In this document: positions 23,395-41,411 of the stretch, piece by piece
Layout of the letters: every line of letters starts with the position of its first letter
How positions within the stretch are numbered: position 1 is the stretch's first letter
From: Warburgia ugandensis
Lineage: Eukaryota > Streptophyta > Magnoliopsida > Canellales > Canellaceae
Direction of reading: 5' to 3'
Length of the DNA stretch: 64,000 nucleotides
Assembly (NCBI GenBank): GCA_035236585.1
Contig: CP141130.1
Coordinates: 77,447,944-77,511,943, forward strand
Position numbers and translations under genes: made by a program
The notes under the pieces: generated by a model
Database searches by the model: none
Told to the model about the DNA's origin: nothing
The model's input: only the letters and a program-made list of their open reading frames with translations

Positions 23395-24667
23395 TCGAAC
23401 CATTCATCTTTTAGGCCTTAGGCCCATGCATAAAAATTCTGTCCTAGCCTCTCTGTCTGAAGGTGCTAAATAGGCAATCGAACCGTGAGCTCTCTGTATA
23501 TGAAGGGGAGCCTCAGTGTAACAGTAAAGTTGTCGTCATAAAACCTTGAAATTGTGGTTTAAGGCATGGAAACAGCCTCTTACAGAAATGTAAGGTAAGA
23601 CTGCATACTATAGACCCTTGTGGTCTGCCCCTTTCTTAGACCCTGCATAGGAGGGAGCTTCGTGCACCATAGCTGTCCTTTTTAGCTGTCTATATATCTC
23701 TGGACAACAAAGACTAGGATCATTTCATGGATGATAAATGGTTTGGGTCACGGGATTATTGGTTCCACCAATAGGTAGATAGATAGATAGACAGATCACT
23801 TGACTATGGGCTCTACCTGTATATAAATATAGATAGACAGATCACTGGACTAGGGCTCTTGGAAAGTACCATAGACACACAAATGAAAACTTACATTGAT
23901 GCAAACATGTGTTTAGCTAGAAGTGGATTTAGGTTTCAACTGGGACTAAGTGGCTATGATCATATGACATGCTAGTCTCATGCAAGACATGGCTGGACGT
24001 ATGGGCCCTAGACATTGGGGATTTGTCGGCATTGAACCAGATGGGCCAGTTGAAGAACGATAGCAAGTCTCAGAAACTTCGGAGGGTAATCGAGCTTTGC
24101 AACAAATATGGGGTAATTAAGTCTTCCAAGCTTTTTGTGGAGTGATTAACAGAAATTTTGGATTTTCACCTAATCATTTGCCATACAAACACCAATTGTA
24201 GGTGGCACCATATATGAAGGTTGCCATGGGCCATCCACTGAAGCTCGTGGTTTTAGAGCAGACGACGAATCTACATGCTACTTGGATCGTTTTTGACAGG
24301 TAAGGAATGACAAAAAGTACACCTAGACTAACTGGATTAAGCTTGCAATCCGATGATTTCCACCATAGATATAGATGACTAACTTGTGTTTCTGTGTGGC
24401 AGGCACATACGGAAAGATAGATCATTTTATGCAAATAGGATCCCATGCAATTTGGTGATGATGAACCATCATGGGGAGGTTGACATGCTTAAATTTCGGC
24501 CAATGATACGCAGCGAGGAGTCCACTCCAATTGCATCTCCATCATCGATGCCACTCATCCCCAAGGTGATTATTTCCAAGGAATTGCTGGAGATTCTAGA
24601 GGGAAAGGGCAATGTGAAAAGCAGGTTGGAGCCTTGGCCAGAAGGGAATGAAGATTCAGATAACTGA
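23098..24667 (+). CDS. USP-like (adenine nucleotide alpha-hydrolase-like) domain protein
   Basis: Four exons are inferred: 23098-23344, 23976-24112, 24202-24299 and 24403-24667. All introns are GT-AG and the reading frame holds across the junctions, giving 248 residues. The fold is that of universal-stress-protein domains: first strand HLVVVMDALKDF (40-51), helix EPLEWALNHVI, then TLLGVMPWL, a variable middle, GHPLKLVVLEQ and ATWIVFDRHIRKD, and IPCNLVMMNHHGEV as the last strand. In plants this sequence type is known alone and as the N-terminal part of some receptor-like cytoplasmic kinases. No kinase domain follows before the stop, and the C-terminus is a short Ser/Pro-rich tail. ATP-binding glycine motifs typical of true UspA are not obvious. 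The frame is open upstream of 23098 back to 22819, but the MDEAGD start fits best. Intron 1 opens with (CT)n and carries a SINE. The ligand and role are unknown. Confidence 0.72.
23350..23392 (+). repeat. (CT)n microsatellite directly after a 5' splice site
   Basis: About 20 CT units begin a few bases after the exon 1 donor (gt at 23345) of the USP-like gene. Confidence 0.95.
23504..23683 (+). mobile_element. Au-type SINE in intron 1 of the USP-like gene
   Basis: Head GGGAGCCTCAGTGTAACAGT, body TGTAAGGTAAGACTGCAT, T-rich end; sense orientation to the gene. Flanking AGCTCTCTGTATAT (23488) and AGCTGTCTATATAT (23684) look like a diverged 14-bp target-site duplication. A GATA-type repeat and a twice-repeated AGATAGACAGATCACT block follow at about 23775-23860. 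Confidence 0.88.
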
Positions 24668-25217
24668 AAGTGGAAAAGGTTAATTATGGATAATTATCAC
24701 TGTAAAATCGCCACACACACAAATAAAAAATAAAAAAATAAATGCGTTTTACCATTTTGGTAATAATGCATATGATTTGTAGGAGAATTTCTTATGAGTT
24801 TATTGTCATGAGATATCGTCGTTACACAGTAAATCTGTTATCTTTTTTTCCTTTAAGCTAAAGCACGGGTACCTCTGTGTGTCTGGGGGAGTTATTGGGA
24901 TCTCTAATTTATTTATCGAGTTGAAGTTTCCCAATATACAATGAAAAATGCTGCCAAAAATGCTCCTTCAATATGCTTGCTTTAACTTGCCAAACACATG
25001 TACAGTTGCATGTTTCTTCCTATTCTTAAGCTGGGAATGGTTTTCATCTCTTCTGTAAGCATTTGGTGCCCGAGATAATCATCGGAGTAAAGCAAATAAT
25101 CTCTTATAATACGGAGTTGCTGTGCAATGACACTGCTGAATTTTGCATCAAAGAGGATAATTGTGTGCCATTCACCGACATCAAATTTAGGACTAAAAAG
25201 GGATTTGTTGTTGTTGG
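24668..25217. other. 3' flank of the USP-like gene, no further gene seen
   Basis: AT-rich sequence with AAATAAAAAATAAAAAAATAAA near 24720, which would suit a plant polyadenylation region. No other feature recognised. Confidence 0.45.
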
Positions 25218-25218
25218 A

Positions 25219-25320
25219 AGGGGAGCCTTGGCACAGTCGTTGACGTGTGACCTTGAGGTCAGCCTCCGCCTCTTTCCCACACTCTGCATACGCGAGAACT
25301 TTGTGCACCTGACTTTTTTA
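25219..25320 (+). mobile_element. Au-type SINE with large internal deletion
   Basis: Head GGGAGCCTTGGCACAGTCG and tail GAACTTTGTGCACCTGACTTTTTT are present, but the B-box and most of the body are missing, so the copy is only about 100 bp. Flanking AAGGGATTTGTTGTTG (25198) and AAGGATACGTTGTTG (25321) suggest a target-site duplication. Confidence 0.8.
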
Positions 25321-25322
25321 AA

Positions 25323-25425
25323 GGATACGTTGTTGCATAACTCACGCAGGGAGCTCTAGCAGTTAACCGGCGGATGTGTTGTTGAATAACTCACATAGGG
25401 AGCTCTGCCACATAATTGGTTTGCA
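25323..25425 (+). repeat. tandem duplication, about 51 bp x 2
   Basis: GGATACGTTGTTGCATAACTC...GGGAGCTCT is followed directly by GGATGTGTTGTTGAATAACTC...GGGAGCTCT. It lies at the 3' junction of the preceding SINE. Confidence 0.75.
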
Positions 25426-25638
25426 AGATCAAAACAGAGAGCCTACTTATACTTTTGCACACTACTGTATCCAAGAGATAATGTGGCCGTCCACCATATT
25501 TAGAAAGAAGAAATTCTTAGTACATTTGAATGCAGTCTGATGGTTTAGATCATAAGACGATGGTCCAACACATCAATGGAATCTGATGGCTAACAAAGAT
25601 TCATGGACCGGCTTTATGCATGTATTATAGTGAACCGT

Positions 25639-25764
25639 AAAGGGCAGCTCCGGTGCATGAAGCTCCTGCCTATGCAAGGATTGGGGAAGGGGCAGACTAC
25701 AAAGGTCTATAGTACACAGCCTTACCTTGTATTATCTTGCATTTTTATAAGAGGCTGTTTCCAT
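25639..25764 (-). mobile_element. Au-type SINE, head-truncated
   Basis: The minus strand shows the body and terminal T run (A run on + at 25639) but lacks the tRNA-like head with the A-box and B-box. Confidence 0.82.
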
Positions 25765-25767
25765 TGT

Positions 25768-26864
25768 TGTTGAGCAATAATCATTTTGGAAAATACAACT
25801 GCTAATTCAAGAAAGGCTTTCTTTATACATCAAATCCTTTCTACTTCCACAAGTGAATAAATAATGATAATAAATAATGATAACAATAGCATCAAAAGGA
25901 GTCACCAGACGCCTACCTAAGACCTCATTTTTTCTAGAATATGCCGTCCATCATGTTCTCCCCTTGTTTAGCTTTTATTTTGTATTTTTTGGCTGGAGGA
26001 GGAAATTAGAAAGATAGAAATAGAGTACTATGTAAGTCATGGCATATAGTTTCCATTACAGGACCATAGTAGAAGCTCAGAAATAAAGTCTGAGGGTTGT
26101 TTAGCCATGTAAATGTTCCTACCAGCTCAAGCCAAACGGATAGTTGTAAGCACTAGCGTTCTGAGATTTAAATTCAAATGTCCTGATTATCAACCCAACG
26201 AAAACATAGGCTAAGATCATGCAGTCGGTGTGATTTTTTGGTATGTAGATAATCTAAGGGTGGCCAAACAAGATCAACAACTCGATCACAACTATTCCCT
26301 GAAAAATTATTTATACATCATAGGTAAGGGGCTTGGCTTCCATTGGTTTGGTCCTTCATGGACCCAGTTATTGGGGACAGATAATTCATCCATATTTTGT
26401 TCATCAGGAAGAAACTATCATCTTATTCTGTCAATTATCAATAGAATTGATTGGGGCAGACTAAGATAATTTTAGGTCCATCCACTAAGGTCCTGGATTT
26501 GGATCCAAAAAGGATAGTCCGGGCAAGGGATCTTGTCTATAACTGACTGTCAATGAACCAAACTCAGGATCTACTCCCGCAGCCCATTAACAGCACTAGA
26601 GTGACAGAATGCACATTCTTAACATCCAAAAATTCCTCATCATAGTGAAGAAAGATATCCTCAAAAGAGCAATACTACAACTCAAACCACAAGATGCATA
26701 TGCCAACTCAACCACGAGGATCCAACATTAACAGAATCCACAAGGTTTTAACACAATGCGGGGGTCCAAAGCAAAAGCTTAACCAAAACATTATTTAACG
26801 AGGACAGAAAATGGCTGCCTTCTTGTCTGAAGATGAATTTCGCCATCCTGTGAATGTAACTGTT
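25768..26864. other. intergenic, 3' side of IDI, no gene seen
   Basis: No recognised coding sequence. The part adjoining 26864 is the likely 3' untranslated region of the isomerase gene. Confidence 0.45.
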
Positions 26865-33693
<6,829 letters not shown>

Positions 33694-33785
33694 GCTGGAT
33701 GTAACGGAGGTAGAGAAGCGTCAACTGGAGGGTCGCGTTTGAGAGAAGAGAGTACGCAAAGGAGAGATTTTGGGAGTGGGATTGG

Positions 33786-33792
33786 ATTTATA
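33786..33792 (-). promoter_or_regulatory. candidate TATA box of the IDI short transcript
   Basis: TATAAAT on the minus strand, 93 bases upstream of the IDI start codon. This would place transcription initiation about 60 bases before the ATG and below the transit-like frame. It is supported by position only. Confidence 0.45.
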
Positions 33793-33793
33793 G

Positions 33794-34198
33794 ACGATGA
33801 AACCCAGAGAGTGCTTACAAGGAATAGGAAAATGAGCGGCTGCGATGCGAGTGCAGCTCTCATGGAAGTGGAGGTGGCCAGAAGTGTGGTCACCGGTCTA
33901 CAACTGGTCGCCGAAGACGCTGCGAATCTCCGCCCGCTGCCACTCTTGACCACTAATTAACACCTTATAATAATTACTCGTGGGCTAATTTTTAAACTTG
34001 CCAACTGGATGGGTATTTCTTCTACTCCATAAATATGGGAAGAAGGCTAAGACATACCCGTCATTGTTCTCTTGGTGCACCCCATCCTTTGTTGTTTTTA
34101 AGAGAAAATGGCCAAAATGACCTTGATCAATAAATAGGCTGATAATGGGTACTAAATTTATTGATTGGGGGATCCAAATGATGGATTAAAATAGTTTT
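33794..34198. other. IDI upstream region
   Basis: Contains an open minus-strand frame (33953 down to 33432) rich in Ser, Ala and Leu that looks like a transit peptide but is out of frame with the isomerase. Otherwise no gene seen. Confidence 0.45.
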
Positions 34199-34357
34199 AA
34201 AAAGGCAGCCTGATGCAGGGTCCGAAGAAGAAACAAACCACAAGGGTCCATAGTATGCAGCCTCACATTGTATTTTTACACGTGGCTATTTTCACATCTC
34301 AAACCTGTAACCTCAAGGTCACACAACAACAATTTTACCGTTACGCCAAAGTTTTCT
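34199..34357 (-). mobile_element. Au-type SINE, diverged
   Basis: Head, B-box (AGGTTTGAGA) and body are readable on the minus strand; the tail region is shortened. Direct repeats GATTAAAATAGTT (34184) and GAATTAAAATAGTT (34359) flank it. Confidence 0.85.
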
Positions 34358-34570
34358 TGAATTAAAATAGTTAAATACAATATATTTGATAATAATGTAT
34401 TTTCTACACTAACACCCTAACGATGGGTATTTGAAGAGAAAAACCCATAAGTTGATTGAATAAGAGTTTATATTGTAATTATTTTGCCTAAATATCATGA
34501 GAAACTTTACTATTAAAAAGTATGGCTCGAAAAACCATTAAATGGCTAAGCATAATCATCTCAAGAATAA

Positions 34571-34688
34571 AAGTTGGCACAAGAGTGAAAGTTGTCGTCT
34601 TGTGACCTTGAAGTCACAGGTTCAAGACGTGGAAACAGGCTCTTGCAAAATGCAAGGTAAAGTTGCTGCCCCTTCCCCGAACCCCACA
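34571..34688 (+). mobile_element. Au-type SINE, 3'-truncated
   Basis: Head (TTGGCACAAGAGTGAAAG), B-box CAGGTTCAAGAC and TGCAAGGTAAAG are present, then the copy stops after CCCCTTCCCCGAACCC. Confidence 0.82.
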
Positions 34689-34971
34689 AGTCTAGGAAGT
34701 AGTGACCAATGAGTTCACTTGTGTGAATAACAAAATATCGATATTCTAAAGTCCTATATGCCCTTAACTACACACTTATTTTTATTTGCTACTTGTAAAA
34801 ATAAAGTTTAGCTTCTCTTTCACCACACTTGTATCTGTGGAACAAAATAAGGGCGTTATTTCCAATTATATTTCTAAGACATTCAATAAATTATAAAATA
34901 CAGCATACTATAAGTTATTCATCATTCTACGCATTCCTGAATGGATTTTTCATAAGGTAAAAGGGTTTGAC

Positions 34972-35136
34972 GGGCAGCCACGTTGCACGAAGCTCTTACC
35001 TATGCAGGCTTCGAGAAAGAGATGGACCACAATGGTCTATAGTACGCAGTCTTACCTTGCATTTTTGCAAGAGGCTGTTTTCATGCTTTGAGCCCGTGAG
35101 ATCACACGACGACAACTTTATTGTTGCACCAAGGCT
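34972..35136 (-). mobile_element. Au-type SINE, near full length
   Basis: The minus strand carries the head GAGCCTTGGTGCAACAAT, body TGCAAGGTAAGACTGCGT and the end GCAACGTGGCTGCCC. The flanks do not show a clear duplication. Confidence 0.88.
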
Positions 35137-35414
35137 CATAAGAGAGATTTGACTGTACAAGAAAAGGAGAATTGAAAATCCGAAGTTGCGTTTTTTCCCT
35201 CCTCCCCTTTATACAAGCATATAGATTGTTTTATTCATTTATTCTTCGACTTAAATAATCCATGTAAAATATTCTAAATTTAATTTCTATTTTGGAAAAG
35301 TTAATTGCTATTGGATGTTTATTTTGGACGATGATGTAATTTTAACCAAGTTTAATAGATAATACTGAATCAAAACAATGAGAGACATTCCAAAATGTGT
35401 GTCTCTCGTGTAGG

Positions 35415-36010
35415 AAAAAATATAATTTACTACCATTAACTATTGTTTGGTTACACTTTAGTCCCTAAACTTTTATTTTTTCAAATCAACTATTAGCAAA
35501 TTTTTCACAATAACTCATTCCTGCCAACGTCCATCTATGGGCATCAAAACAGATTCCCACAAACATGCGCAGTGGGCCCTGTAATGTATATTATAATGTT
35601 TTAGAATAAATTATACATAATTTTGTCCGGAGATCAAAGTAAAAGAAGAAGCAATAGTTTAGGAACTAAAGTATTATTTGCGAATAGTTTTGTATCTTGC
35701 TAGAAAAGATGACTGGAGCTTTCCACAGACGGGGTTTAAATCCCCATATAATTCTCTTTTGTTAAAGTTCTAATGTACCAACACTTACTTTGGGTGATCT
35801 CCAATGAAAAATAGATTCAAATCCATTTGGAAAAGATGATCAAAATTTTTTGCTGGCGAGATTAAAATCTTCATATGATATCCTTTTTTCTAGGAGTTTT
35901 GGAAAATAATTTTCAAATCTAAAATTCAAAAGTCTACAAACCTATAAAATTTGGACGATTTTTCAGTGAAGAATGCATTTGAGACTTTGTTATAAAAAGA
36001 TTGCGATATT
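35415..36010 (+). repeat. dispersed repeat, copy 2 (unclassified)
   Basis: Aligns with 17345-17925 in the same orientation over nearly 600 bases with many small gaps. No coding potential is seen in either copy. Confidence 0.6.
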
Positions 36011-37496
36011 TCATGGTCGACAAACTTGAAAGCATTGATTTTATTTTTCTTTGATTTTTGGAAAAATAAATTTTAGACGTAGGTTCTAGCTGATCCGATC
36101 TATTAACTATCTAAGAACAACAGTTTAGTTTGTAGACTATTGGCGAGAAAGAGAAATTCAGAGAGACGAGCACAAGGGAGGTTAGTCCAGTCATTCCGTA
36201 GAAACGCATGCAGGAGGCAGGAATGAAACAAATAATTTAGGTGCGATTATAACCATATAGGGATAGTAATTCTATATTGTTATTATGAATCACAAGCTAA
36301 TTCTTATATTCACCTTCTCACCAACCACAGCCGCCATAGCCGCCGGAGGAATAACAACTCGTGTCTAATTGGCTAGTTGGTGAGGTAATAGTTTACCAAG
36401 GCGATGATCAATAGCTGATCCAAGAGGATGATCAGCCACACTATGACCGAAGCATAGCCCACACTCCTAACTCTCAAGACTTACCTAGTCTGTTTTTCTT
36501 GCCATGTCTGGGATGGGATCTTATGTTTGTTGTTTTATCTGGACCACAACTGCGACCATTTTTGTTGACCCTGCACTGGACACACGGCAATAGCTCTGAT
36601 ACTTCTTTTTACAAGTCTACCCCGCTGCTGGTCCCACCATGATTAGATGATTCTAGTCCTCGGAAGGGTTACTTGAACATCATCATCATCAAGACTTTAT
36701 TCCAATTAGGGATTAGCTACATGAATCTTGTTCCTCCATTCCCCTCTATTAAGTATCCTGTCTTCATTTAGCTGCAAAGTTTTTAAATATTTTCTCACCA
36801 CTTGAACATATGGTATTAATAATATGGTAGGTTTGATCTTCCTTGGATCTTGACAGACTATGTTGCTTAGAGACAACCTCCAAAATTATTCAAAGATTCC
36901 GTAAAGGAAACTCTACCTTAAATAGGTCACAGTTTCGAGATAATGCAGCGGCTCTAGTAGGAAGTCTCCCCCTTAACTAGGTCATAGTTTTGAGACTGTA
37001 TTACGTCCCTTTGCAGGATACAGAGAGCTTGTGTGTTGAGGGGGTATCTTAGGAATATGTTTGGTAAGCATTATATCAACAGGAGTGTCCCGAGAATAAA
37101 TATGAAAAAAGTTTATATATAAAAGACCAGTTGGGTATGTGAATTTCCCTAAAAAAAAAAAAAAACCCGAAGATCCTGATGAACGTTTAGATGGTGCCAT
37201 GTTACCATTTTCAACTGGTCAAAGGATCATGAGATATATGCATTTAACATGACAGCATGCTGATTATAGAGAACCACCAAAGGAGACATGATCACAATTA
37301 CCATATTTAAATGGTTTTAGAGTCTAACAAGGCTGGGACAAGGGCAAAAGAGAGACTAAACTGCTCAACAAGGTCCTGTACCCCATTGCAGGGTGTTGAT
37401 AGGCCTAAACCATCCGTAGAATAATGAAAGAGATTGCTATCGTCCTTATCTCCAAGCAAGTAGTAATTTCTGATAATGCGGTCTTCATTTATCACA
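36011..37496. other. intergenic, no gene seen
   Basis: No recognisable protein. Includes a minus-strand LINE tail at 36683-36718 and an A run at about 37149-37164. Confidence 0.45.
36683..36718 (-). mobile_element. RTE-type LINE 3' end remnant
   Basis: On the minus strand CCTAATTGGAATAAAGTC is followed by TTGATGATGATGATG, the same junction seen at the ends of the copies at 49092 and 51141. Only the last few dozen bases remain. Confidence 0.55.
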
Positions 37497-37499
37497 TGT

Positions 37500-37572
37500 A
37501 ACAATGCAAGGTAAAGTCGCGGACTATTAATTTTTGTGGTTCATTTCTTTTCCTGCGAGAGCTTCATGCTTA
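37500..37572 (+). mobile_element. Au-type SINE fragment, decayed
   Basis: Only the middle (CAATGCAAGGTAAAGTCGCG) and a GAGAGCTTCATGC tail-like stretch are recognisable. Confidence 0.45.
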
Positions 37573-37852
37573 TTCATCACATGCAATGTCCTTCAAAAGA
37601 GGCATGTATGTCATTGCCTGTGGTGGTACACCAAATCTCATACGCTTGCCGCCTGTATAAATGGCTCAGAAGTGTACCTAATATAATATATAGCGTGTAT
37701 ATTCTATTGTAAGAGCATGTGCAGCACATCACATGAGAACAACCAGCGGGAACGGCCTCTTTCAAGACAGCCTGGTGAATGCTCTTTTATAATTTACTAT
37801 GTTTATCAGATTATTATCTTTGCAGAATACAACACGAAAGAGCAAGGCAAAC

Positions 37853-38011
37853 AAAAAAGGGCAGCCCTATGCCGGGTTTGGAAAAGGGATGGACCACAAG
37901 GGCCTATAGTAGGCAGTCTTATCTTACATTTTGTAATAGACTGATTCCACGCCTTGAACTTTTGACCTCACATGACGACAACTTTTACTGTTGCGCCAAG
38001 GCTCCCTTTCA
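37853..38011 (-). mobile_element. Au-type SINE
   Basis: Head GGGAGCCTTGGCGCAACAGT, body and terminal T run on the minus strand, with a short internal deletion near the tail. AAAGAGCAAGGCA (37837) and AAAGAGCAAAGTCA (38012) are a likely target-site duplication. Confidence 0.88.
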
Positions 38012-38610
38012 AAAGAGCAAAGTCAGAAATACAAAAATAAGAATCTTCTGCATCTGTCTCTTGCTCCTGTCCAACCATGAGTTAGGAGTGGCTATTGACC
38101 AGCCATCTCTCCACGTAGTTGGTGAAGAAAGAAGTAGCCGATGGGGAAGAGAGACCGACATAAATTCCTGTTTTCTATTAGTGGAAACAGAGGAGCAGGG
38201 AGAAACCCTCAATCGGAGAAGATTAGGCGGCAGACTGGACTGCTGTGCCCACTGGTCGACGACCGAACCGCCAAGAACCGGTGATAATCAGAGACAATGG
38301 AAGCAGATCGGCGGCTGGTTGCTTTGCCTACCAGTCAACCACGGTGGCTGTGTGCTGGTGGAGCAAAAATGCAAAGTCGATCGTCTGTGACAGGCAAGGA
38401 TGTCCGGCGAAGAGAGGGAGAAGAAAAAAAAAGAACGAAGAGCTGCCGGCGGTGAGGCGAAAAAAATGTTTTGCATCCTAAAAATTGATATGAGCACCTT
38501 TCTCAGGAAAATTATATATTCCCATTTTTTATAATGACACTTCCAGGAGCAAAAATAGTGCCCCTCAATTTTAAAAATGACACTCCCTATTTAGGAAAAC
38601 CCATATTGGT
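38012..38610. other. intergenic, no gene seen
   Basis: Open frames at 37779-38390 and 38245-38481 are not recognisable as proteins and partly overlap the SINE. Confidence 0.45.
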
Positions 38611-38905
38611 GAGTGAACTCAGTAACAACTGGTGAGTGGACTCGGTAATGGCTGAGAGTGAACTCGGTAATAGCTAGTTAGTAGACTTGGTAAACAAAGT
38701 GCAAAAAGTAAATGTAGTGACTATTGCGAGTGAACTTAGTAACCGCAAGTGACGCTGACTTGAGAACGATATCGAGATGACAAGGGAGCAATAGTAGGAT
38801 GACTCAGTGAATAGTAGTGAGATGACTTGGTGAAACATGTACGCAATTCCAAGTGGACTTGGTGACCATTCTAAGTGAACCTTGTAACCTCATTTTGAGT
38901 GGACA
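38611..38905 (+). repeat. degenerate minisatellite with AGTGGACTCGGTAA-like units
   Basis: Variants of AGTGAACTCRGTAA, AGTGGACTTGGTGA and GATGACTTGGTGA recur about ten times at uneven spacing. An open frame of 76 codons (38951-39181) that I do not recognise lies just downstream. Confidence 0.6.
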
Positions 38906-39184
38906 TGACTACTCCAAGTGATATTTATGAGCATCTAATGAGGGTGGCCGATGAGGGCAGGTGCAAAAGGCACTAGCAGGCTTCTAGTTAACAAGCTTCT
39001 AGATGCTTATGGTACACTTGATGACCAATTAGCACTTAAATACAGTAGAGAGTGTTTAGCAGGGAGAGTAGTAATCCTTCTAGGAGAAGTTGCAGATATG
39101 CTCAGACTGTTGATTGAGCTACTTGAAAGCGTAGATAATTATTGGAAGGGGAGCTGGTTGAAAGACGTACTTGTAATTTAGAGG

Positions 39185-39520
39185 AGTTGAATTAAGTTAA
39201 AAGAATTTAGTGCATCCTCCTCTTATAAGCATGCAGGAGGAGATTATTAGGGTAGATTTGCATATGACCCATACCCATGTGAGCAAAAAATCGTGTGTGT
39301 GTGTGTGGGTGTGGGTGTAATGCTAGGGTTGGTGTATGTGAGGGAGTGAGAGTTTCTATGTAAAGAAACAGAGGAGGATTGGAGCCTCCTCCTCATCCTC
39401 CTTTATTGCATCTAATCAGATAGTGAAACCTCCTTTCCCGTGAACGTAACTGAGTTTGGCCAAACCACGTAAATCCCTTTGTCTTCTCTATTGTGTGTGA
39501 TTGAATTGATCCTAACAATA
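39185..39520 (+). mobile_element. fossil Ty1/copia-type LTR fragment
   Basis: The segment ending CGTGAACGTAACTGAG, CCAAACCACGTAAATCC, TTGTCTTCTCTATTGTG and CTAACA resembles the 3' end of copia LTRs. The left border is uncertain. It looks old and broken, with no partner LTR or internal region identified nearby. Confidence 0.5.
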
Positions 39521-40047
39521 AAACTCATATCTAGCTAACTGGCTTGATCACAAATGGCTATAACAGATCATAATAGGAATGAAAGTTGTAAGGAGCCACA
39601 GTCAACATTTCTATGGTAATAAAAACTCCATCTTTTTCCCTATTGTGTTTAAACGGAGTTTTTTTTTCATGAGCTGTATTATATTTTAAAGAGATCCATC
39701 TTTTACAATAAGATCTGTCTTTTTTAATTTGTTTCCAATTTTACATTTAAAAGCCATCCTTTATAACTTTTTTTTTTCTTTTTCTTACTTTACATTTTTT
39801 GACTTTCTATGTGTGAGTTTCTTTTCTTCTTACAACTTTGTGTTTTTATGACTTTTTTTTCCATTGTTGAGTTTTCTTATAGTCGTCGGTTTTTTATTTT
39901 TATTTTTGTACTTTTAGAATTTCTCTAACATTTTTTACCCATTTCAAAATTTTAGACTTTTTTCCTTGCCAGCCTTTTTAGGCTCTGAATTTTGTAATAT
40001 GCTTGAGAGTTGAGACATTATGTTTAGTTTAGTTTAGAAGACCATTT
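39521..40047. other. T-rich intergenic stretch
   Basis: Very T-rich on the + strand, continuing beyond the next SINE to about 40440. No gene or structured repeat recognised. Confidence 0.5.
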
Positions 40048-40202
40048 AAAAAGGCAGCCCCGGTCCACGAAGCTCCCCCTTATGCGGGGTTTAGGGAAGG
40101 GGCAGACTACAAGGGCCTATAGTAGGCAACCTTACTTTGTATTTTGCAAGAGGCTGATTCTAAGCCTTGAACCCATGACCTCAAAGTCACATGACGACCA
40201 CT
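40048..40202 (-). mobile_element. Au-type SINE, head-truncated, with target-site duplication
   Basis: Body and tail are well conserved on the minus strand but the A-box head is missing. The 15-bp repeats TTTAGAAGACCATTT (40033) and TTTAGAAGACCATCT (40203) flank exactly this truncated copy, so it inserted already truncated. Confidence 0.9.
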
Positions 40203-40207
40203 TTTAG

Positions 40208-40942
40208 AAGACCATCTATTTTTGCTTAAAATGTTGTTAAGTAGGTTGTATATTTACTTTTTAAATTTTTGTAACTTATAAAGTTTTATGACTTTTACCT
40301 GACTTTTTATCCCTTTTCCCAATTTTATTTTATTTTTTATCCTTTCCTTCCTTGACCTTTTTAAATTTATTGAATTTTTCTTGATTTTCTATCCTCTGTT
40401 TTTCATCTATTTCTAATTTTATGACTTTTTTTCCAAATCTAAAACTTGTGACTATGACTCAAATAGCCTGAGAAGAGTCAAATGCAATAATTTTAGTCCT
40501 CGATCTATGAAGATAGAAGTGTACTAGAGAAACTATCCATTTTCAAGATTTAAACTTTAAAAAGATTAGAACAAGATTCATGTGACCAACCCCTAATGTG
40601 GATAATGTCTTGATGATGATGATGAAATTATAAAAGATTAGATAGTTAACTCAAGCAATCGGAGCTATTTCTAATGTAAATTTACTCACTTCAAAAGGTA
40701 ATACTTCTGCTACGTCCATATTTAGTCTACATATTATTACTTCTTGATTACTGCAACAATGCTGTACAATACCGTGAAATACCAATGGTATAATGACAAA
40801 TAAATTAATAATCATGGTAAATTATGCAACATGGAAAGCTGTCATTCCAATACGGTAAATCTATGGTAAATTAATAATTTCACACACTTTTAAGATTATA
40901 TATTTTAGAATTTCTTTAAGGGCCTCCTTTTCATTTTTTTAT
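40208..40942. other. T-rich and AT-rich intergenic stretch
   Basis: No gene. Contains a decayed LINE tail at 40552-40625. Confidence 0.45.
40552..40625 (+). mobile_element. RTE-type LINE 3' end remnant
   Basis: AAGATTCATGTGACCAACCCC then GGATAATGTCTTGATGATGATGATG matches the last 70 bases of the copies at 49092 and 51141. Confidence 0.6.
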
Positions 40943-41096
40943 AGTAGTCATGTGACCTTGAGGTCATGGGTTCAAGGCGTGAAAACAGCCTCTTACAAAA
41001 TGCAAAGCAAGGCTGTGTACTTTAGGCCATTGTGGTCCGCCCCTTCCCCCGACCCTGCATAGGCCAGAGCTTCATGCACCGAGCCTACCTTTTTTA
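40943..41096 (+). mobile_element. Au-type SINE, A-box head missing
   Basis: Starts at GTAGTCATGTGACCTTGAGG, has the B-box GGGTTCAAGGC, a full body and a T-run end. The first roughly 25 bases of the family are absent. Confidence 0.87.
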
Positions 41097-41311
41097 CATG
41101 CACACCCGTGCACAGTCTCTAACTCTTGCAACTTGGGTAAGACACTGCTTTACAACAATAGGGAAGGACTATTTAGAAGAGATCTAGGAATTGGATTGTT
41201 GAATTTAACCCCACTGAAATAATACATATAATAGTAGCATATAAATCTATAAGGGATCAAATCATGGGAATTCTACTTGTATATCCAATTTTAACCAATC
41301 AGACGTCCCAA

Positions 41312-41411
41312 TAGCCTCTTGCAAAATGCAAAGTAAAGCTGCATACTATTGACCTTTGTAATCCGCCCCTTCCCCAGATCCGACATAGCATCAGGACTGT
41401 CCTTTTTTAGG
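41312..41411 (+). mobile_element. Au-type SINE, 5'-truncated
   Basis: Begins at ATAGCCTCTTGCAAAATGCAA and runs to a shortened tail ending in TTTTTT. Confidence 0.8.

Noticed and set aside
38951-39181. 76-codon open frame between the minisatellite and the LTR fragment
   Set aside because: Leu-rich and clean, but without a recognisable domain; more likely part of an old repeat than a host gene.
39291-39317. CRISPR-like or regulatory GT array near 39291
   Set aside because: It is a short GTGTGGGT-type microsatellite. No repeat-spacer structure exists anywhere in the window, which is plant nuclear DNA.
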